Assembly (NCBI RefSeq): GCF_037782385.1
Contig: NZ_JBBEXD010000002.1
Location: 62,001-126,000 of the forward strand
Length of the DNA: 64,000 nt
Reading direction: 5' to 3'
Origin: Ascidiimonas meishanensis
Lineage (GTDB): Bacteria > Bacteroidota > Bacteroidia > Flavobacteriales > Flavobacteriaceae
Each line of letters begins with the position of its first letter. Positions within the stretch are counted from its first letter, which is position 1. A program made the translations under genes and the position numbers. The notes under the pieces were generated by a model. It did no database searches and was not told the origin of the DNA. It was given only the letters and a program-made list of their open reading frames with translations. Shown here piece by piece: positions 25,370 through 35,291 of this stretch.

Positions 25370-28300
25370 TCATTGGGTCACACTAATCTCACTCCCTTTA
25401 ATCCAGTGTTTTTTCTCATCTTCATAATACAAATAACCCGTACTGGCAGGTGCTGTATAGCTCCCTGCAATTTCTACTTTAAGGTCTAAAGGAATTTCAA
25501 TGGTTTCTTTTGCTTTCATACTTCTCCAGTACAGCACCAAATGATTTCCAAAGATCTCATAATAGGCTACCTTTTGTTCATCTATTAATTTCTTAAGTTG
25601 CCATGGTTGTAAACTTAAACCAGAAGGAATCCCCACAATTCCCATAGTCATTGGTAAAGATGTTGCAGTTTGATTTTTAAGGCTTACCTGTAATCTTACA
25701 TTATCACCTACAGAACTTCTTTTAGAATTTAAATGGGTCTGTAATCGTACTTTACAGTTATCATCTGATGCAGGTAAGTAGCTATCATAATTTACTTCAA
25801 GTGCATAGGGAAAGGTTACTTTGGTATTTGAAAATACAACACTAAAACGCTGGGTACCTTCTTTGATATAATTTTCCAAACCACTAATAGTAATCATTCC
25901 TTTCGTATTAATTTCTAGTTTTTTGGAAATATCATGACCATTAAGCTTCAATGATATTTTGTCACTACTGGCAATAAACTTAGCTTTTTGACTTTTGGTA
26001 TATTCAATAAGTGCTTTGAGCCCCATACAGGTGGCTTGTGTAGCACCAAACCTACCATTTGTTCTAGCATTTAATATGTATTTGATACCTTTTTGTACAA
26101 ACCGCTCATTATTTTTTTCCTTTAACAAAGCAAGAACGGTAAAGGCGGCAGTTTCAATTTGTGCACTACTGCCATAAGACCGTGTAATGGTATTTTTAAA
26201 AGGGAGTTCTGCAAATCCTCTTCTTTCAATAACTGCTTTAAGTTTTTCTATGAGCATATAGAAATCTTGCTTTTTACGAAGGTTAAATGCCGTACACGCT
26301 AGTAATGCCATTTTATAAGAATCGTTTGTTTTAAGAGCATCTTTTAATGCAGTAGCATATTCTAAATCTAGGTTTACCTCAATTTTTGCTTCACTTAAGG
26401 CATAGATAATATAGGCATTTGCTACATCTTGAGGCGAACTTGCAAAGCTGTCATAACCTTGCTTGCTTTTATAAAACCCACCTTTACCATCTCTTCTGCT
26501 CAGTAACCATTTTACGGTTCTTCTTAGCATCTTTTCATCCACATTGGGGTATACGTTCTTCATTTCTGTGAATTCTAATAAACCAAATGCTGTAAGCGTT
26601 TCATGTGCAGGAGTATTTCCAAACCATTCAAAACCATTTTCTGCGGTTTCAAAACCTATAAGTCTTTTATATCCCTTGTCTATATAATCTAATGCCTGCT
26701 TTTCAACATCGGGATTAGACTTACCTGCTTGTTGAAGATAGTTTAGAATCATTACATTAGGGTAGGTGCTAGAAGAAGTTTGTTCAAAACAGCCATAAGG
26801 TTGTCTCAGCATAGACGCAATACCATCCATCACATCACCCACCACATCTGTATAGATATTAAAAGAGGCATTAATAGATCCAGGCACGCTATTTTTCACT
26901 TCAAATGAATATGTTTCATTGGTAGTTCCTGCTATGGTGGTTTGTGTTGGAAAGTATGGACTTACCACTGTAACTTGATTAGAAACAAAGTCTTGATAAT
27001 TTTCACTTTGTAATGAAATGGATAAGGTCTCGTTTTCCATTTTCTTTAGTGGAATAATTTCTAACGGAATATTCGCATAACCTTCTGCATCAATAGAAAC
27101 ATTTCCATAGTTTTTGTGAAGAATTTTGAAACCATCAGGAAGCGTTGCTTCAAACTGTACCTTTTCTGTTTTGGCACTATTATTATAAATTTTTAAATCT
27201 AGTTTTATCGTATCGTTTACAGATAGGTATGCAGGGATTTTTACATCTGTATACAACATTTTTTTAGTACTATAAGTAGTTTCGTCTCTTCCTGGAACTC
27301 CTAACGCATTAATTCCTTCGGTAATTATTTTAAAAGAAGAAATCGCATCAGAATTATAAAATTCAAAAGTAGCCTCCCCATTTTCATCGGTTTGAACAAT
27401 GGGATTCCAATAAACGGTTTGTCTAAAATCTGTTCTGTCTTCGGTAAGTAATTCTGCGCTATTGTATACGGGAACGTAAAACTCTTTAACATTACTATAA
27501 CTAAATTGATCTCTATAATTATAAATATATTCAATAGAATAATTTTTATACTGTTGGTTGTTAATTGATTTTACGGTGCTCCCATTTCTAAAATCTTCAC
27601 TTTTTGTATTTAAAACAATTACGCCTCCGTTAGCTCTGTTTCCATATAAGGTAGTTGCTACATCTCCATTTAAAACATTTATAGATTCAATTTCATCAAG
27701 ATTTACATTGGGAATACCTTCTTTCGCTTTTTTAGTATTTAAGGGGATACCATCTATAATGATTAATGGATTATTATTTAATCCGCTTAAGGAAGCATTT
27801 CCACGAATATTAATATTAGTAGTAGCTCCTGGAACACCTGTATTAGTAACAATTTGCACACCTGCTGTTTTGCCTTGCAGGATAGTGCCCAAATCTTTTG
27901 CTGAGATAACCCCTATATCATCAGCCATTATATTGGAAGCTGCAAAACCTAAAGCTTGACGTTCTCTTGCAACATTCATATCAAAAGCTACAATTTCATC
28001 TAACGCTTGAGCGTCTTCTTCTAATGGAACGGCTAGCTGTGCTTCTACCTCAAGATTTTCAACCACTGCTTCTTGTTTTATTTTTTTCTCAAGAGGATTT
28101 TGTAACATTTCTAAAATAGGCGCATTTTCTTTTCTTTTTTTATTTTCCGGGGTTTGCAAGGCCTTATCAAAACGCGTTGATTCCGGGTATTGCAGAGAGA
28201 TTTTTACTTTTTGTTCATCATCTGTGTATGCCATCAACATAGCGTTTCTAAGATTTCTGCTTTTAAACATAAAGTTTCCGCTGGTGTCTGTATCAAAACG

Positions 28301-30004
28301 CAATACTTTAGAATTATTATTATCAAATAATATTAAATGTGCAAAAACAGGGATTCCTTTTTTATTGGTAATTTTTCCGCGGTAAGTACTTTCCAATTGT
28401 TTTGCAAAAGCAAATTTGGCAGTATTGGGTTCCATTTTGATATAGTTTCTCCATCCATGGGTAAGCATCACGAAATCTAGTGCTTTGTTTGCCTTTGGTT
28501 CTTTGGTGTCAAAATAGAATACAGGCTTATGAATCTTCCCTTTTAATTCTGACGAAAATAATAGTTGTGATACGATATGATCCTGCTTGTCATCTGCAAA
28601 AGTTAATAATTTATTATCGGCAATACTCACAGATAGGTTTGCCGGAATTGGTTTCTTAGAACTATCAGTAGTCTTTATTGTAACAATGGTTTTTTCTCGG
28701 GTTTGATAGGTTTTTTTATCAAGACTTACTTCTATGTTCATCAAGGATGCTTTGTTTGTAAAAAAGAGCCTTTCTGCTTGAATTTCTCCCAATGCTTTTA
28801 GGCTTATTTTAGCAACGCCGCCAGGAAAATCTTTTGTAGAAAAAGTATGTGAATTGTTGCCTTTTTTAAGAAAAAGTTCTTTAGTATATAATTTTTTTGA
28901 AGCCGATGAAATCTGGAGTGTGGCTTTAATGTTAGCAGTAGAAAAAACCTGCAGTTGTTTTTTGGTGTCATTTATAGTTATTAATGAAAAGTGGACACCG
29001 GCTTTTTTCGCTTCTGGAAGCTTAATACGGCTATCACTCATATAAGGTTTGAGGATACGTGCATAGTATACTGTATTTTTTTTAGGGGTTATTTTAACAC
29101 CTCCCATACCGTCATGATAACTTTTAAAACTACTAATGAGTTCTCCTTTATCATCCATTATTACCCCTTCAATATCTGCTGGTTTACCAAATTCATTTAC
29201 CGCCTTAAAAGCTATAAGGTTAGAGAATTCCTCAAGCATACTTCCACCTTCTGGCATAAATTGAAGGTCAATATTTTTTAAAACAACAGGTACTCCACGA
29301 CTAATAGATTCTGTACTTCCTTTGTAGGGAAGTTGAGCCGTTAAAGTAACATCAGAAGACTTTAGGGTACTTGGTAAACTAAAAATTACGTTTGCCTTGC
29401 CTTTTTTATCCGTTTTTGTATTCCCCTCAATTATATTTTTTCCATCTGCGGCCACCACATAATTTAAAGCATGAGAGGTCAAAGGTTTGTTATTAATGGT
29501 TTCTGCTGAAAGCAAAGCGGTTACTTTTGAATTGGATCCGTAGGCTTCTTCCTGAAATTTTAAAGTAAGAAGTAGTGTGGGCTTTACTACTTTTTGCACC
29601 GTAATCTTTTTGGTAAAAACAGCTTCTTCACCATAATTTTGTAACCAATTGGTATATACTTTCAAAGTGTAAATACCTCCTGCCCATTCCATACTAATAT
29701 CAAAATTACCGTAGCCTGTACCTAAGGTAACAGGTAACGTGAGTTTTTTTATGATGCTTCCTTTGGGCGAGATTAATTCGGCATAAAAAACATCACTGGA
29801 GTTAGTTGGTGATAAATCTGCATTGGTAATATAAGATTTAAACCAGATAGTTTCCCCTGGAAAATAAAAGGAACGATCTGTCTGGGTGTATATTTTCTCA
29901 AAAGATGTTTGCTGAGCGCATACTATTAATGTGCCTCCAAAGGCAAAGATCATTGTCAATATTACTTTTGAGAAAGATGCTAAGAAATTAAATATTCTTT
30001 TCAT
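25370..30004 (-). CDS. Alpha-2-macroglobulin family protein with embedded TonB-receptor plug
   Basis: 1544 residues. An export signal (about 1-30) precedes macroglobulin-like beta domains (from YFPGETIWFKSYI), a carboxypeptidase-regulatory-like domain at about 540-610, and a TonB-dependent-receptor plug at about 690-810 (LQGKTAGVQIVTNTGVPGAT, INIRGNASL, PLIIIDGIPL). The A2M core begins near 860, with a thioester-type motif GCFEQ (Cys1072, Gln1075) and an alpha-alpha toroid. Bacterial A2Ms trap proteases in the periplasm. The embedded plug, without any beta-barrel, is common in Bacteroidetes homologues of this kind but unexplained; it could dock to an outer-membrane partner. Transcribed alone. 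Confidence 0.88.
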   Translation of the reverse strand: MKRIFNFLASFSKVILTMIFAFGGTLIVCAQQTSFEKIYTQTDRSFYFPGETIWFKSYITNADLSPTNSSDVFYAELISPKGSIIKKLTLPVTLGTGYGNFDISMEWAGGIYTLKVYTNWLQNYGEEAVFTKKITVQKVVKPTLLLTLKFQEEAYGSNSKVTALLSAETINNKPLTSHALNYVVAADGKNIIEGNTKTDKKGKANVIFSLPSTLKSSDVTLTAQLPYKGSTESISRGVPVVLKNIDLQFMPEGGSMLEEFSNLIAFKAVNEFGKPADIEGVIMDDKGELISSFKSYHDGMGGVKITPKKNTVYYARILKPYMSDSRIKLPEAKKAGVHFSLITINDTKKQLQVFSTANIKATLQISSASKKLYTKELFLKKGNNSHTFSTKDFPGGVAKISLKALGEIQAERLFFTNKASLMNIEVSLDKKTYQTREKTIVTIKTTDSSKKPIPANLSVSIADNKLLTFADDKQDHIVSQLLFSSELKGKIHKPVFYFDTKEPKANKALDFVMLTHGWRNYIKMEPNTAKFAFAKQLESTYRGKITNKKGIPVFAHLILFDNNNSKVLRFDTDTSGNFMFKSRNLRNAMLMAYTDDEQKVKISLQYPESTRFDKALQTPENKKRKENAPILEMLQNPLEKKIKQEAVVENLEVEAQLAVPLEEDAQALDEIVAFDMNVARERQALGFAASNIMADDIGVISAKDLGTILQGKTAGVQIVTNTGVPGATTNINIRGNASLSGLNNNPLIIIDGIPLNTKKAKEGIPNVNLDEIESINVLNGDVATTLYGNRANGGVIVLNTKSEDFRNGSTVKSINNQQYKNYSIEYIYNYRDQFSYSNVKEFYVPVYNSAELLTEDRTDFRQTVYWNPIVQTDENGEATFEFYNSDAISSFKIITEGINALGVPGRDETTYSTKKMLYTDVKIPAYLSVNDTIKLDLKIYNNSAKTEKVQFEATLPDGFKILHKNYGNVSIDAEGYANIPLEIIPLKKMENETLSISLQSENYQDFVSNQVTVVSPYFPTQTTIAGTTNETYSFEVKNSVPGSINASFNIYTDVVGDVMDGIASMLRQPYGCFEQTSSSTYPNVMILNYLQQAGKSNPDVEKQALDYIDKGYKRLIGFETAENGFEWFGNTPAHETLTAFGLLEFTEMKNVYPNVDEKMLRRTVKWLLSRRDGKGGFYKSKQGYDSFASSPQDVANAYIIYALSEAKIEVNLDLEYATALKDALKTNDSYKMALLACTAFNLRKKQDFYMLIEKLKAVIERRGFAELPFKNTITRSYGSSAQIETAAFTVLALLKEKNNERFVQKGIKYILNARTNGRFGATQATCMGLKALIEYTKSQKAKFIASSDKISLKLNGHDISKKLEINTKGMITISGLENYIKEGTQRFSVVFSNTKVTFPYALEVNYDSYLPASDDNCKVRLQTHLNSKRSSVGDNVRLQVSLKNQTATSLPMTMGIVGIPSGLSLQPWQLKKLIDEQKVAYYEIFGNHLVLYWRSMKAKETIEIPLDLKVEIAGSYTAPASTGYLYYEDEKKHWIKGSEISVTQ

Positions 30005-30171
30005 TAGATTTTAATTTTGAGAGTGAAACCTACTTCTGTAAAAAGTGGGTATTGAAACCATTTCGCATATCGCATGATTGATTTACAGGTAAAATTAGGC
30101 TGAATGTTCTAAAAGGAAAATCTATAATGAGTGAAGTAACCTTTTAAATGAGTAAAGTAGGGTTGTGATAC

Positions 30172-30206
30172 AAAAAGCCGCTTTCTCATCAAGAAAACGG
30201 CTTTTC
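30172..30206 (-). terminator. Terminator after the prolyl oligopeptidase gene
   Basis: AAAAAGCCG / CGGCTTTT with a partly paired inner stem and T run, 22 bases beyond the stop at 30228. Confidence 0.75.
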
Positions 30207-30227
30207 ATTACTAGTGAAGGTTTTTTA

Positions 30228-32384
30228 TCAATCTTTAAACTCTTTGAGCACTGCCTGATTTGGGAGTTCTTCATATCCCATATTAAAAAGTGTGAATCCA
30301 AAAATATCTACTTGTTCGTCAATAACCATTTCTGTAGGTTTACCAGCACCATGCCCAGCTTTGGTCTCAATTCTTATAAGCGTAGGGTTATCACCTTTCT
30401 GTTTTTCCTGAAGTTCTGCTGCAAATTTAAAACTGTGTGCAGGAACCACGCGATCATCATGATCACCAGTAGTCACTAGCGTTGCTGGATACATGGTTCC
30501 AGCAGTAACATTATGTACAGGAGAGTATCCTTTAAGATACTCAAACATTTCTTTGCTATCTTCCGAGGTTCCATAATCATAAGCCCATCCTGCGCCTGCT
30601 GTAAAGGTGTGATATCTTAGCATATCCATAACACCTACTGCTGGCAATGCTACCTTTATTAGGTCTGGACGTTGTGTCATTACCGCTCCTACCAAAAGTC
30701 CGCCGTTAGAACCACCTCTTATTGCCAGATATTCTGGTGACGTATATTTGTTCTCAATCAAGTATTCTCCTGCTGCGATGAAATCGTCAAAGACATTTTG
30801 TTTTTGCAATTTAGTACCTGCATCGTGCCATTTTTTACCATATTCTCCACCACCTCTCAAGTTAGGAACTGCATAAATACCACCTTGCTCCATCCAAACG
30901 GCATTAGAAATACTAAAAGAAGGAGTAAGGCTAATATTAAATCCTCCATAACCATATAGGATCGTTGGGTTCTTCCCGTTTAATTCAGTTCCTTTTTTAT
31001 AGGTAATAATCATAGGCACCTTAGTACCATCTTTTGAGTTATAGAATACTTGTTTAGATTCGTAATCATCAGGATTAAAATCAATTTCTGGACTCCAGTA
31101 CAATTGAGATTCACCTGTTTCAATATTGTATTTATAACTAGAGGTAGGGGTATTATAATTTGTAAAGAAATAATACAATTCTTTTTCTTCTTTCTTACTA
31201 CCAAAGCCACCTGCTGAACCTACACCAGGGAGCGCTACTTCTCTTACTAATTTCCCATTATAATCATATTGTTTGATTTTGGAAATAGCATCTACCATAT
31301 ATCCAGCAAAAAAGTATCCTCCACCCGTATTTGGAGATAGTACATATTCAGTTTCAGGAATAAAATCTACCCAATTTTCAGGAGTAGGATTTGCTGCATC
31401 AACCGTAACAATTTTTTTATTAGGTGCTTCGAGATCAGTTACAATAAACAATTTACTACCTTCATTTTCAATAATGTAGGATTCTGAATTTTCAGTACCA
31501 ATAATGGTTGTGAGTTTCGCTTCAGGATTGGTCATATCCTTGATAAACATTTTTCCTCCATAGGTAGAATTTCTGGCAGAGATAATTAAAAAACGTTCAT
31601 CTTCTGTAACTCCCCCACCCACATATCTGTGTTTTTCTTCAGGAGTGCCACCAAAAATAAGGGTGTCATCTGCTTGGGGAGTACCCAATTTATGATAGTA
31701 TAATTTGTGTTGATCTGTTTTGGCAGAAAGTTCACTACCATCTGGCTTATCATAGCTGGAATAGTAAAACCCTTCATTTCCTTTCCATGAAATACCGCTA
31801 AACTTTATGTCTACTAACGTATCTTCAACTGCTTTCTTGGTTAGCGCATCTATAATGATTACTTTTCTCCAGTCACTGCCTCCTTCTGAAATTGAATAAG
31901 CCGCAAGAGAACCATCTTTAGAGAAACTAAGCCCAGATAGCGAAGTGGTACCATCTTTGGAAAAGTCATTTGGATTTAGAAAAACTTCTTCTTCTCCTTC
32001 CCCTAATTTACGGTAAACAACGGATTGATTTTGTAATCCGGTATTTTTGAAATAATAGGTATAGTCACCTTCTTTAAATGGTGCACCAATTTTTTCATAG
32101 TTCCATAAAGCGGTCATACGGTTTTTGAGCTGTTTACGAAAAGGGATTTTCTCTAAATACCCAAAAGTGACTTCATTTTGAGTCTTTACCCAAGACTCTG
32201 TTTCTTCAGAACGATCATTTTCAAGCCATCTATAGGGATCTTTTACCATGGTACCAAAATAATCGGTAACGGTATCTACTTTTTTAGTTTCGGGGTAGTT
32301 CACACTGATTAAATTTTTCTTAGGTTCTTGATTACAGGCTATTAAAGAGCATAATGCCAAACAAGGAAGTATTAGTTTTTTCAT
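30228..32384 (-). CDS. Prolyl oligopeptidase (S9A) lipoprotein
   Basis: 718 residues from the ATG at 32384, which gives a lipoprotein signal MKKLILPCLALCSLIACNQE (lipobox Cys17); a longer frame upstream lacks this logic. A seven-bladed propeller domain is followed by an alpha/beta-hydrolase peptidase domain with the nucleophile Ser in RGGSNGGLLVGA, the acid in GDHDDRVVPAHSF and the His in AGHGAGK. It cleaves peptides after Pro in the periplasm or at the surface and probably serves peptide nutrition. Monocistronic, with its own terminator. Confidence 0.93.
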   Translation of the reverse strand: MKKLILPCLALCSLIACNQEPKKNLISVNYPETKKVDTVTDYFGTMVKDPYRWLENDRSEETESWVKTQNEVTFGYLEKIPFRKQLKNRMTALWNYEKIGAPFKEGDYTYYFKNTGLQNQSVVYRKLGEGEEEVFLNPNDFSKDGTTSLSGLSFSKDGSLAAYSISEGGSDWRKVIIIDALTKKAVEDTLVDIKFSGISWKGNEGFYYSSYDKPDGSELSAKTDQHKLYYHKLGTPQADDTLIFGGTPEEKHRYVGGGVTEDERFLIISARNSTYGGKMFIKDMTNPEAKLTTIIGTENSESYIIENEGSKLFIVTDLEAPNKKIVTVDAANPTPENWVDFIPETEYVLSPNTGGGYFFAGYMVDAISKIKQYDYNGKLVREVALPGVGSAGGFGSKKEEKELYYFFTNYNTPTSSYKYNIETGESQLYWSPEIDFNPDDYESKQVFYNSKDGTKVPMIITYKKGTELNGKNPTILYGYGGFNISLTPSFSISNAVWMEQGGIYAVPNLRGGGEYGKKWHDAGTKLQKQNVFDDFIAAGEYLIENKYTSPEYLAIRGGSNGGLLVGAVMTQRPDLIKVALPAVGVMDMLRYHTFTAGAGWAYDYGTSEDSKEMFEYLKGYSPVHNVTAGTMYPATLVTTGDHDDRVVPAHSFKFAAELQEKQKGDNPTLIRIETKAGHGAGKPTEMVIDEQVDIFGFTLFNMGYEELPNQAVLKEFKD

Positions 32385-32423
32385 TAGAGTTAGTAGTAAT
32401 TGATTGGTATTCAAACTTAGAAC

Positions 32424-32458
32424 AAAAAAAGCTCCCAACATTCTTGATGAGAGCTTTT
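32424..32458 (-). terminator. Terminator after asd
   Basis: AAAAGCTC / GAGCTTTT hairpin with a seven-A tract on the plus strand (T run on the minus strand), about 40 bases after the asd stop. Confidence 0.75.
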
Positions 32459-32496
32459 AACAATATTTTTAGAAATTTTAACTTAAATAGCTATTG

Positions 32497-33507
32497 TTAA
32501 GCATGAGTAACTGAATTGTTGATAAGTTGATGTGCCAATAGATACTCTGCTATTTGTACGGCATTTGTAGCGGCGCCTTTTCTTAAATTATCTGCTACTA
32601 CCCACATATTAAGTGTATTTGGTTGTGAAAAATCTCGTCTAATTCTTCCCACAAAAACATCATCTTTGCCTTCTGCATATATTGGCATAGGATAGCTATT
32701 TACATCTGGATTATCTTGTAAAGTAACCCCATCTGTATCCTTTAGAAGAGTTCGTACTTCAGCTAAATCAAAGTCATTTTCAAAAGCAACGTTTATGGAC
32801 TCACTATGTCCTCCAACCACAGGAATTCTGATAGCAGTTGCGGTTACTGCAATAGTATTATCTTTTAAAATCTTTTGAGTTTCGCGTACCAGTTTCATTT
32901 CTTCTTTGGTATACCCGTTTTCTTCAAAAACATCGCATTGAGGAATGGCGTTACGATGGATAGGATAGGGATAGGCCATCTCTCCTTTTTCACCGTTATA
33001 TTCATTTTCTAGCTGTTTTACAGCTTTAACACCTGTTCCTGTGATGGATTGATAGGTGGAAACTACTAAGCGATGAATCTTATATTTTAAATGAAGTGGT
33101 GCAAGCGCCATTACCATTTGTATGGTAGAACAATTTGGATTGGCAATGATCTTATCTTCCAATGTCAATTCTGAAGCATTTATCTCAGGAACTATTAGTT
33201 TTTTGGTAGGGTCCATTCGCCAGGCAGAAGAATTGTCTATTACAGTAGTTCCAGCATCGGCAAATTTAGGAGCCCATTCTAATGAGGTATTTCCACCTGC
33301 TGAAAATAGTGCGATATCTGGCTTTAAAGAAACGGCTTGAGCAAGACCAATTACTTTATAGGGTGTACCTTTAAAAAATACTTCTTTACCAATAGATCTT
33401 TCAGAAGCAACTGGAAGTAATTCACTGATTGGAAAATTTCTTTCTGCTAATACTTTTAGCATGATTTCGCCTACCATACCGGTGGCTCCTACAACGGCAA
33501 CTCTCAT
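32497..33507 (-). CDS. asd: Aspartate-semialdehyde dehydrogenase
   Basis: 336 residues. An N-terminal NADP-binding motif (VAVVGATGMVGEIMLKVL), the catalytic Cys in NPNCSTIQMV, the substrate-binding Arg/His regions (RIPVVGGHSESINV) and a C-terminal RKGAATNAVQIAE. It reduces aspartyl-4-phosphate to aspartate semialdehyde for lysine, methionine, threonine and diaminopimelate synthesis. A -7 box TATTTTTG lies 20 bases upstream of the ATG. It is separated from mscL by a terminator. Confidence 0.96.
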   Translation of the reverse strand: MRVAVVGATGMVGEIMLKVLAERNFPISELLPVASERSIGKEVFFKGTPYKVIGLAQAVSLKPDIALFSAGGNTSLEWAPKFADAGTTVIDNSSAWRMDPTKKLIVPEINASELTLEDKIIANPNCSTIQMVMALAPLHLKYKIHRLVVSTYQSITGTGVKAVKQLENEYNGEKGEMAYPYPIHRNAIPQCDVFEENGYTKEEMKLVRETQKILKDNTIAVTATAIRIPVVGGHSESINVAFENDFDLAEVRTLLKDTDGVTLQDNPDVNSYPMPIYAEGKDDVFVGRIRRDFSQPNTLNMWVVADNLRKGAATNAVQIAEYLLAHQLINNSVTHA

Positions 33508-33526
33508 AATTTAAAATTTAAAGTGA

Positions 33527-33534
33527 CAAAAATA
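33527..33534 (-). promoter_or_regulatory. -7 box of the asd promoter
   Basis: TATTTTTG on the minus strand, a perfect match to TAnnTTTG, 19 bases between it and the asd ATG. The -33 partner is not clear. Confidence 0.45.
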
Positions 33535-33611
33535 GGTAAATTCTCAATGTAGAAACAGCTATTTTTGTCATTTGTTTTAAATATAAACAAAATGTTAAAA
33601 AACGATAATGA

Positions 33612-33640
33612 AAAAATACCGCCCCTTTTGAGGGCGGTTT
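33612..33640 (-). terminator. Terminator after mscL
   Basis: ACCGCCC / GGGCGGT stem with a seven-base loop and a minus-strand T run, about 30 bases past the mscL stop. Confidence 0.85.
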
Positions 33641-33670
33641 AATTGTTGTTAGAATATGTAATGCAGCGTG

Positions 33671-34090
33671 TTATTTTTGCTGTTGTTTTAAAAGATCTCT
33701 AATATCTGCAAGCAATTCTTCTTGAGTTGGACCTTTGGGTGCTGCTGGAGCTGCTTCTTCTTTTTTCTTGGTTTTTTCATAGGCTTTTAACACCATAAAA
33801 ATACAAAGTCCAATAATTACAAAGTCAATAACCGTTTGCACAAAATTCCCGTAACTAATTGCTACGGCGGCTACTTCTTCTCCTGCGGCATTGGTACTTG
33901 CTTCTTGTATAACAAATTTAAGTTCTGTAAAATCAACATCACCCAGTAATACACCAATCGGAGGCATCAATACATCTTTGGTAAAAGAGGTAACAATTTT
34001 ACCAAATGCGCCACCTACAATAACTGCAGTTGCAAGATTTACAATATCTCCTTTTAAAAGAAAAGATTTAAAGTCTTTTAAAAACCCCAT
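33671..34090 (-). CDS. mscL: Large-conductance mechanosensitive channel
   Basis: 139 residues. Typical N-terminus MGFLKDFKSFLLKGDIVNLA, first pore helix (ATAVIVGGAFGKIVTSFTKD) and second membrane helix (TVIDFVIIGLCIFMVLKAYE), with a charged cytoplasmic bundle at the end. It opens under membrane tension to release solutes after osmotic downshock. The periplasmic loop is slightly acidic and of normal length. A second channel type (MscS) is encoded at 45322. Confidence 0.96.
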   Translation of the reverse strand: MGFLKDFKSFLLKGDIVNLATAVIVGGAFGKIVTSFTKDVLMPPIGVLLGDVDFTELKFVIQEASTNAAGEEVAAVAISYGNFVQTVIDFVIIGLCIFMVLKAYEKTKKKEEAAPAAPKGPTQEELLADIRDLLKQQQK

Positions 34091-34166
34091 TTTTAATTTT
34101 TTTTAGTTGTTAGTATTGCGAATTTAGTCAAAATTCCTAAAATGTTAACAAAAACTAAAAATTAGC

Positions 34167-35279
34167 TTAAGTATCGTTTAGGAAAACACGCTTCACACGT
34201 GTTGAGATTCCTGTGATTATTTCATAAGAAATGGTATTTGCAGTTGCAGCCAGCCTATCTGCAGAATGGTGTGGCCCAAACACAATAACTTCATCTCCTT
34301 CTTTACAATTAATATGAGTGATATCTACCATTAGCATATCCATACACACATTTCCAATGATAAATGCTTTTTGTCCTTTTATGGTTACAAATCCTTTTCT
34401 CTGTCCGTATTGACGACCAATTCCATCTGCATGACCTATAGGAAGGGTAGCAATTTTGGTAGCTGTTTTTGCTATAAATGATCTGTTATAACCCACACTA
34501 CTCCCTTTTTTAATATGATGTATCTGTGAAATGCCTGTTTTAAGAGTAGCTATTGGTTTTAAAAACTGGTCAAATTCGGCATCATTACCATAGCCATATA
34601 AGCCTATGCCACTTCTCACCATATTTAAATGTGCTTCTGGATAATTAAGAATACCAGAAGTATTGGCAAGATGCAAAATGGGTGCTAATTCTGTCTGCTC
34701 AGAAAATTGATTGGCAATTGCTAAAAAAGAATTGATCTGTTTTCTGGTAAATACGGCTTCATTTTTATCTTCGGAGGCGGCCAGATGTGAGAAAAGAGAT
34801 TTTATATAAATTTCTGGAGTTTGTTTTATGATTTTTGAAATATAAGAAAGCTGGGTTTCCTCAAATCCAAGACGGTTTAATCCGGTATTAAATTTGATAT
34901 GAACTGGATAGTCCTGTTGCTTTTTTTGTCGAGCAATCTTTATAAACTCCTCAAAAATAAAAGCATTGTATAAACTAGGTTCTAAACATCTGTCAACAAG
35001 GACATCAAGATTTGCCGCCTGAGGATGCAAAACCAATATAGGGGTAGTAATACCTGCATCTCTTAGCGCTACACCTTCACTTACATAAGCCACTGCAAAA
35101 TAGTCAACCCCACATTTTTCAAGAAATTGTGCAATTTTTTGTGAATCGTTTCCATAAGCAAAAGCTTTCACCACCGCCAGAAAATGGGTTTCTGGTGCTA
35201 CTTTAGATTTTAGGAAATCAAAGTTATGCTTTAAGGCTGCAAGGTCAATTTCAAGAACCGTTTGTACTGCTTCTGGCAT
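34167..35279 (-). CDS. alr: Alanine racemase
   Basis: 370 residues. The PLP lysine lies in LAVVKAFAYGND (usually VKANAYGHG) and the second catalytic base Tyr in SVGYNRSF. It supplies D-alanine for peptidoglycan from L-alanine. It begins 12 bases after the tdk stop on the same strand, so tdk-alr are probably cotranscribed. Normal length and full TIM-barrel plus beta domain. Confidence 0.95.
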   Translation of the reverse strand: MPEAVQTVLEIDLAALKHNFDFLKSKVAPETHFLAVVKAFAYGNDSQKIAQFLEKCGVDYFAVAYVSEGVALRDAGITTPILVLHPQAANLDVLVDRCLEPSLYNAFIFEEFIKIARQKKQQDYPVHIKFNTGLNRLGFEETQLSYISKIIKQTPEIYIKSLFSHLAASEDKNEAVFTRKQINSFLAIANQFSEQTELAPILHLANTSGILNYPEAHLNMVRSGIGLYGYGNDAEFDQFLKPIATLKTGISQIHHIKKGSSVGYNRSFIAKTATKIATLPIGHADGIGRQYGQRKGFVTIKGQKAFIIGNVCMDMLMVDITHINCKEGDEVIVFGPHHSADRLAATANTISYEIITGISTRVKRVFLNDT

Positions 35280-35291
35280 TATATAATTTAA

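Noticed and set aside
27325..27534. Second gene or frameshift within the TonB-plug region of the A2M gene
   Set aside because: The 1544-codon frame is continuous through the region and the plug is in phase with both flanks.
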